DNA of 64,000 bases from Halichondria panicea. Lineage: Eukaryota; Porifera; Demospongiae; Suberitida; Halichondriidae. This document shows, in pieces, positions 60,311-64,000 of the stretch. The translations under genes were made by a program, and so were the position numbers. Below the pieces are notes generated by a model. That model was not told the DNA's origin. It did not search any database and saw only the letters and a list, made by a program, of their open reading frames with translations. Numbering within the stretch: position 1 is the first letter of the stretch; each line of letters opens with the position of its first letter. The stretch covers positions 2,159,501 through 2,223,500 of the forward strand of contig NC_087387.1 of NCBI RefSeq assembly GCF_963675165.1, read 5' to 3'.

Positions 60311-61759
60311 CTACATGCATGTACGCACCTTCTTAACTGGTTGAGTGTCATTTGACTTCCTCTTTGTTGCTTCCACTGTATCCAAGCCTCTTGTCAGTGA
60401 AGTATCTATATTATAAGAATCAAAAGTTCAATAGAAAAAAATGTCCAAAGCGTAAAAAACATATAATTATTAGCACTACAGGGACTCACATATGTCCCTG
60501 GCAGATGGTCTCTTCGTCATGTCTTCTTGCAAACAATCGTCAATAAGCTTCCTCAACTTATTTGTACCAGGGATCCGGGAAACATGGAATAATCGATCCT
60601 TGGCTGATTTGATCGTCTCCAGCTTGCAAACAATCTGCGCCACGATCACCCCGTAGGAAAACACATCCAGGCTACTATCGTATTTCTCCTCTTCCAATCG
60701 AATGGCCTCGGGAGGTAAATACCCCTTACGGTGACCAATAGCTGTGAGGGTGGAGCTAAGCTTGGAGGGATCGTATAGCCGTGACATACCAAAGTCGGAA
60801 ATCTTTGCGACAGGCATTGGTAGTGTAAGCTTCAGCAAGACATTATCACCACAGAGGTCACGGTGGATAATCTGCTTGCTGTGAATGTAGGCCAGACCAC
60901 AAGCCATGTCTTTTGAGAGGCTAATTTGACATTCGCTAGTGAGGGACTCTTCATCAAGGCCGGAGAAATAGGATCTCAGACTGCAATCCATTAGCTCAAT
61001 AACGAGGATTGTTCCACTTGATTTGGGATGCTTAGCAGTCGCTAAAAACTGAACAACGTTTGAGTGCTGGAAAGCCTTGAGAAAATCACTCTCATGATCA
61101 ATTGCATTGTTAGCTTCTTCATTTTTTCCGACAGGAATACTTGCCTGCATTTCCATAGCATCGTGAAGCAGCACTTTGACCGCACAAATCTCGCTCCTGT
61201 AGCTGCCTTTGAAGACTGCTCCAAATGCACCTTTACCGAGAGGCTTGTCTAGGAAAACTGTTAAATCAGTATTGATCCTCTGGCAATTTTGGTCAACTAT
61301 TGTGTGTTTGTAGGGGAGTGGGGGAAGGTGATGTATTGAAGTGTTATGTAAACTATAATTATGAAGTGTTATGTAAACTATTAATAAACTATAAGCATTA
61401 CATAATTATGACATACGTATATTCCGGTGCTTACCCTCTAACTTCACTTCAGTAGGATTGCTTGCAACAGCAGACTGTAGACGATCTCTTTCGATGGTCC
61501 TGGCTATGTAACTGTAGCCCACAATAGGACAGGACAAAGCTTTAACAACATCTTCCCAGCTTCTCTCCCCACCTTTCAGCCATTCTTTCAAACCCTCACG
61601 ATAGCATTCATCAGGATCGTTGCACCATTCTTTGCCGATGCTGTCGATAGTATCTGGGGATATCTCAAGAACTAGCAAGAAGTTTCGCCATTTGATTCGA
61701 GCATCAAACGTAGCTATGTATAGTTCTTTTAGGTCTGCTATTGTGAGATAGTCTGACAT
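60311..61759 (-). CDS. Death-domain protein kinase, IRAK/RIPK-like
   Basis: Exons are 61435-61759 (and possibly further upstream), 60490-61257 and 60311-60405, with phase-consistent GT/AG borders. The first encodes MSDYLTIADLKELYIATFD and a death-fold of about 85 residues ending near YSYIARTIERD. The second is a complete kinase: glycine loop LGKGAFGAVFKG, CAVKVL lysine, IHRDLCGDNVLL catalytic loop, KISDFGMSRL, GYLPPEAI and DVFSYGV. All catalytic residues look intact. Death domain plus kinase is the plan of IRAK and RIPK proteins that relay innate-immune or death signals in the cytoplasm. At the 3' end, donor use gives SARDIYTSL plus a Lys/Arg-rich tail (ATKRKSNDTQPVKK), while read-through gives SARDICESL and stops at once. 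A possible 5' exon near 61882-61920 (phase 1, GTGAGT donor) could extend the N-terminus. Confidence 0.85.
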
Positions 61760-61992
61760 ATTCTCTGTAGGATGTGGATTACAGAAATGAGCAAAAGAAA
61801 ATTAATATATAGATAGCTGCATGAGTTGGCAAGTGCCATAGGTATGATAGATCTATAGTACATAAAGCTGTCTGCACTCACTGATATTAATCCATGGCCG
61901 GCCAGAAGCTACAGTATCTTTATTCTGCACAATTAACAAATCAGGAGGTCTCTGGGGTCTGTTAAATACAGTGAAAATTTGACACATGCGCA

Positions 61993-63210
61993 GGCAAATT
62001 ATGCAGGGGGAGGTCACTACTATGCACACTACACTACCGTTCGCTACCGCGGTCAAGATTCTTGACCCCCCAATTTTCTTCTTGACCGCTTGACCAGCCT
62101 AAGATATTATGCTTGACCCCTTGACTGCAAAAAATTAAGCTCTTGACCCCTTGACCATTCAATTATCGCCGCAACAGACTGCACTATTCATGTCTATCAT
62201 GCAATGCAAGGGTGTACATGCTCATAAACTGGTCCAGTGGATCCACTACATGTACAGGTATTTATATATACATGTAACAGTGATAGCTCTAGCTAGGATT
62301 ATAGCTCTATAAAAGAGATTTTCATTGACACAAATTGTACAACATGTCATTTATCTAAGACTATTCATGCACAGACCTGTCATATTAATCACTGGCCACA
62401 TATGAATTGGTCAGGAGAAGTGGTTATGGATGGAGCATGCACATGCACTAGCTAGGACCTCTTATATTACTTTTATGACTTCATGATCTTGCTCCAAGAG
62501 TATCACTATGGGAAGCTGTCTGTCTGTGCACATCGCTGAAAATTCGCCACAACAACAAGATATGAGCATGCTCAATAAACAAGCGGAAACAATTGGAAAT
62601 TAGAGAAGGACCTACTGCTACGAAGTATTTAATACGTGATATGGGACATGATGAGAAGCAATTGTACTTTTCTATCGATCAGGATCCTAAGAAAAAGATC
62701 TCCTATACGTTCAGGACCGAACATGAAGCCAGGTTCTTCGTAGACATAATTTTGTTTATGCAGGCTGACAATTGTCTAAATCCGGCAACTTTGTCAGAGG
62801 TTGCTACACCAGACTATACTCTCTTTCAATCCATATTGCATAGGAATGCTAAGGATCACTGACTATTAGAGTTCATTTGCTGGCACTGTGTAGCTACAGG
62901 ATAGTAATTATGTGTGTGTTGTAATTCCTGTCTGTGGCTTGTTGTGTTGTGGGTTGTGGGTTGTGGTTGTGGTTATTGAGCTAGTGTGCGCATTGGATTT
63001 TGAATTTCCCGGTTAGCTTAATGAGTTCAAAGTCCACTAAAAGAGTGCTTTGTTGTCTTGACTTTTGACCTTTTGGTGGTGTATTTACCTTGTTGACCCC
63101 TTGACCATCATTAAAATACCCCCTTGACCCTTTGACCACATCTTGACCGGGTAGCGAACGGTAGTGTAGTGTGCATAGTAGTGACCTCCCCCTGTTATGC
63201 GGGCATAATT
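61993..63210. mobile_element. Inverted-repeat element with TTGACC clusters and an internal frame
   Basis: Near-identical inverted repeats (62003-62056 and 63141-63195) share GGGGGAGGTCACTACTATGC and ACACTACCGTTCGCTACC. Just inside both ends lie clusters of TTGACCCCTTGACC in the same orientation. The interior holds an open frame (next entry). No transposase is recognised, so this is a non-autonomous element of about 1.2 kb, possibly carrying a captured exon. Confidence 0.75.
62566..62862 (+). CDS. Open frame inside the inverted-repeat element, possible captured exon
   Basis: The frame is open for about 98 codons to TGA. It lacks an early ATG, reading KRKQLEIREGPTATKYLI at its start and KKKISYTFRTEHEARFFVDI later. 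Basic/acidic alternation and a final hydrophobic strand-helix pattern recall the end of a PH-like domain, but that is a weak resemblance. It may be a captured host exon or a transposon-specific protein. Splice borders are not clear. Confidence 0.35.
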   Translation, partial: ACSINKRKQLEIREGPTATKYLIRDMGHDEKQLYFSIDQDPKKKISYTFRTEHEARFFVDIILFMQADNCLNPATLSEVATPDYTLFQSILHRNAKDH

Positions 63211-63250
63211 TGGGGCATAAAATAGGTTAGGTCATATTATGCTGGCATAA

Positions 63251-63511
63251 TTGGGGCATAATAGGGTTAAAATTTTGAATTTGGTCAATTTGGTACAAAT
63301 ACAACGGTCCTCTACTGTTGCTGAACGTGTTTTTTCTCTTTTAATGACTCTTTCATGTCTAGAGGATTATGTTCAGTTATGTTACAAATGTACAAATATG
63401 AATACAAGTACAAGAGATAATCTATTACTGCTCAGTGAAAAAATGACGTCAATCATGGGTTCTTTCGACAAGCATAATAGGCTGAATTTGGGGCAGTGCT
63501 CAAAAGCATAA
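63251..63511 (+). pseudogene. hAT-like transposase C-terminal remnant
   Basis: The frame contains RSSTVAERVFSLLMTLSCLE and DYVQLCYKC. The AERVFS motif is the hallmark of the hAT-type C-terminal dimerisation region. The surrounding frame is short, and the usual segment between ERVFS and LEDYV is shortened, so it is decayed. GGGGCATAAT repeats flank it. Confidence 0.5.
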
Positions 63512-64000
63512 TAGGCAGAAAAAAGAGCATAATTTGAGCTCCTTGTAACCGAGTTCATTCGCAGCCAGGTATGGTTCAACACTAAAATTAGCCTTTGCTT
63601 AGAGTCAATAATCCTTCTTTTCACGTTCATTATGCTATAATAGGAAAATATACGGAGTGTTACCGCCCACTATGATGTGGACAAATCTGATTGGCACTGC
63701 CAAGTGATTCTGGCAGGGGTCCACAGAATTGCTGCAATAGTGACCAGACGTTCCCTCCCTCCCACGTCTGCTCGCGAGACTAGTATTCATGCACTCCTAC
63801 CATGTATCCATGGATCAGAAAAACAGCTCCCCCCTTCCACATGGTGCCAATTCCCCCAACCAACTTTCAGGGACAAAACATGGGGGTATTAGCCCCCGAC
63901 TGGAGAAATCTTCTGGTGGTGTCTGACGATGTTACATTGCAAGCTGAGTGGATGAGCACTGTACAGCAGTGTACAACGCTTTGGTTTAGTTAACTTGAGT
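63512..64000. other. Right edge, nothing recognised
   Basis: No gene is supported. Around 63700-63900 the sequence resembles 9060-9120 (CAACTTTCAGGGA, AAACATGGGG, TTAGCCCC), indicating another dispersed repeat. Confidence 0.35.

Overview
This window is eukaryotic and most likely from an early-branching animal, probably a sponge. The evidence is AT-rich DNA, split genes with clear GT/AG borders, a very dense load of small inverted-repeat transposons and minisatellites, and animal signalling domains in unusual combinations (an IgGFc-binding-like/Calx-beta/Sushi receptor tyrosine kinase, a GBP GTPase fused to fibronectin type III repeats, and a death-domain kinase). The organism is inferred from domain content and was not proven by any search.

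Layout, left to right. 1-8131 (minus): the 5' end of a receptor gene, with a signal-peptide exon (7939-8131), a 7.2 kb intron full of transposons, and one long open IgGFc-like exon running off the left edge. 8132-27797: repeat-rich intergenic DNA. It holds foldback elements with heptamer arms (10.4-12.2 kb), a frameshifted caspase-like remnant (15.25-15.65 kb), one possible orphan exon (16.9 kb), a roughly 105-bp minisatellite (19.36-20.9 kb), a pogo-like element with transposase remnant (21.75-22.4 kb), a 64-bp minisatellite (24.5-25.1 kb) and roughly 300-bp tandem units (25.55-26.3 kb). 27798-41098 (plus): the GBP-FN3 gene, three exons, about 1,624 residues, with the last exon a single 4.36 kb open frame. 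42.2-44.0 kb: a possible small exon, then the 3' end of a Ty3/gypsy element (LTR plus integrase). 44337-49513 (minus): a second, decayed copy of the receptor gene, ten recognisable exons, with frame breaks in the IgGFc-like exon and a kinase cut off after the N-lobe. 52118-53116 (minus): a tandem C2-domain, synaptotagmin-like gene, 5' end not found. 53.6-60.3 kb: nested transposons, including a 1.16 kb palindrome. 60311-61759 (minus): a death-domain kinase of IRAK/RIPK type. 62.0-63.2 kb: an inverted-repeat element carrying an open frame, followed by a hAT-like transposase remnant.

Functionally, the recognisable genes lean toward surface sensing and innate-immune-type signalling: receptor kinases with adhesion domains, a GBP GTPase with an FN3 tail, a death-domain kinase and a caspase remnant. 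Shared function is inference; they are not co-oriented and no common regulation is visible. Much of the remaining DNA is mobile-element sequence, and several nested insertions give relative ages.
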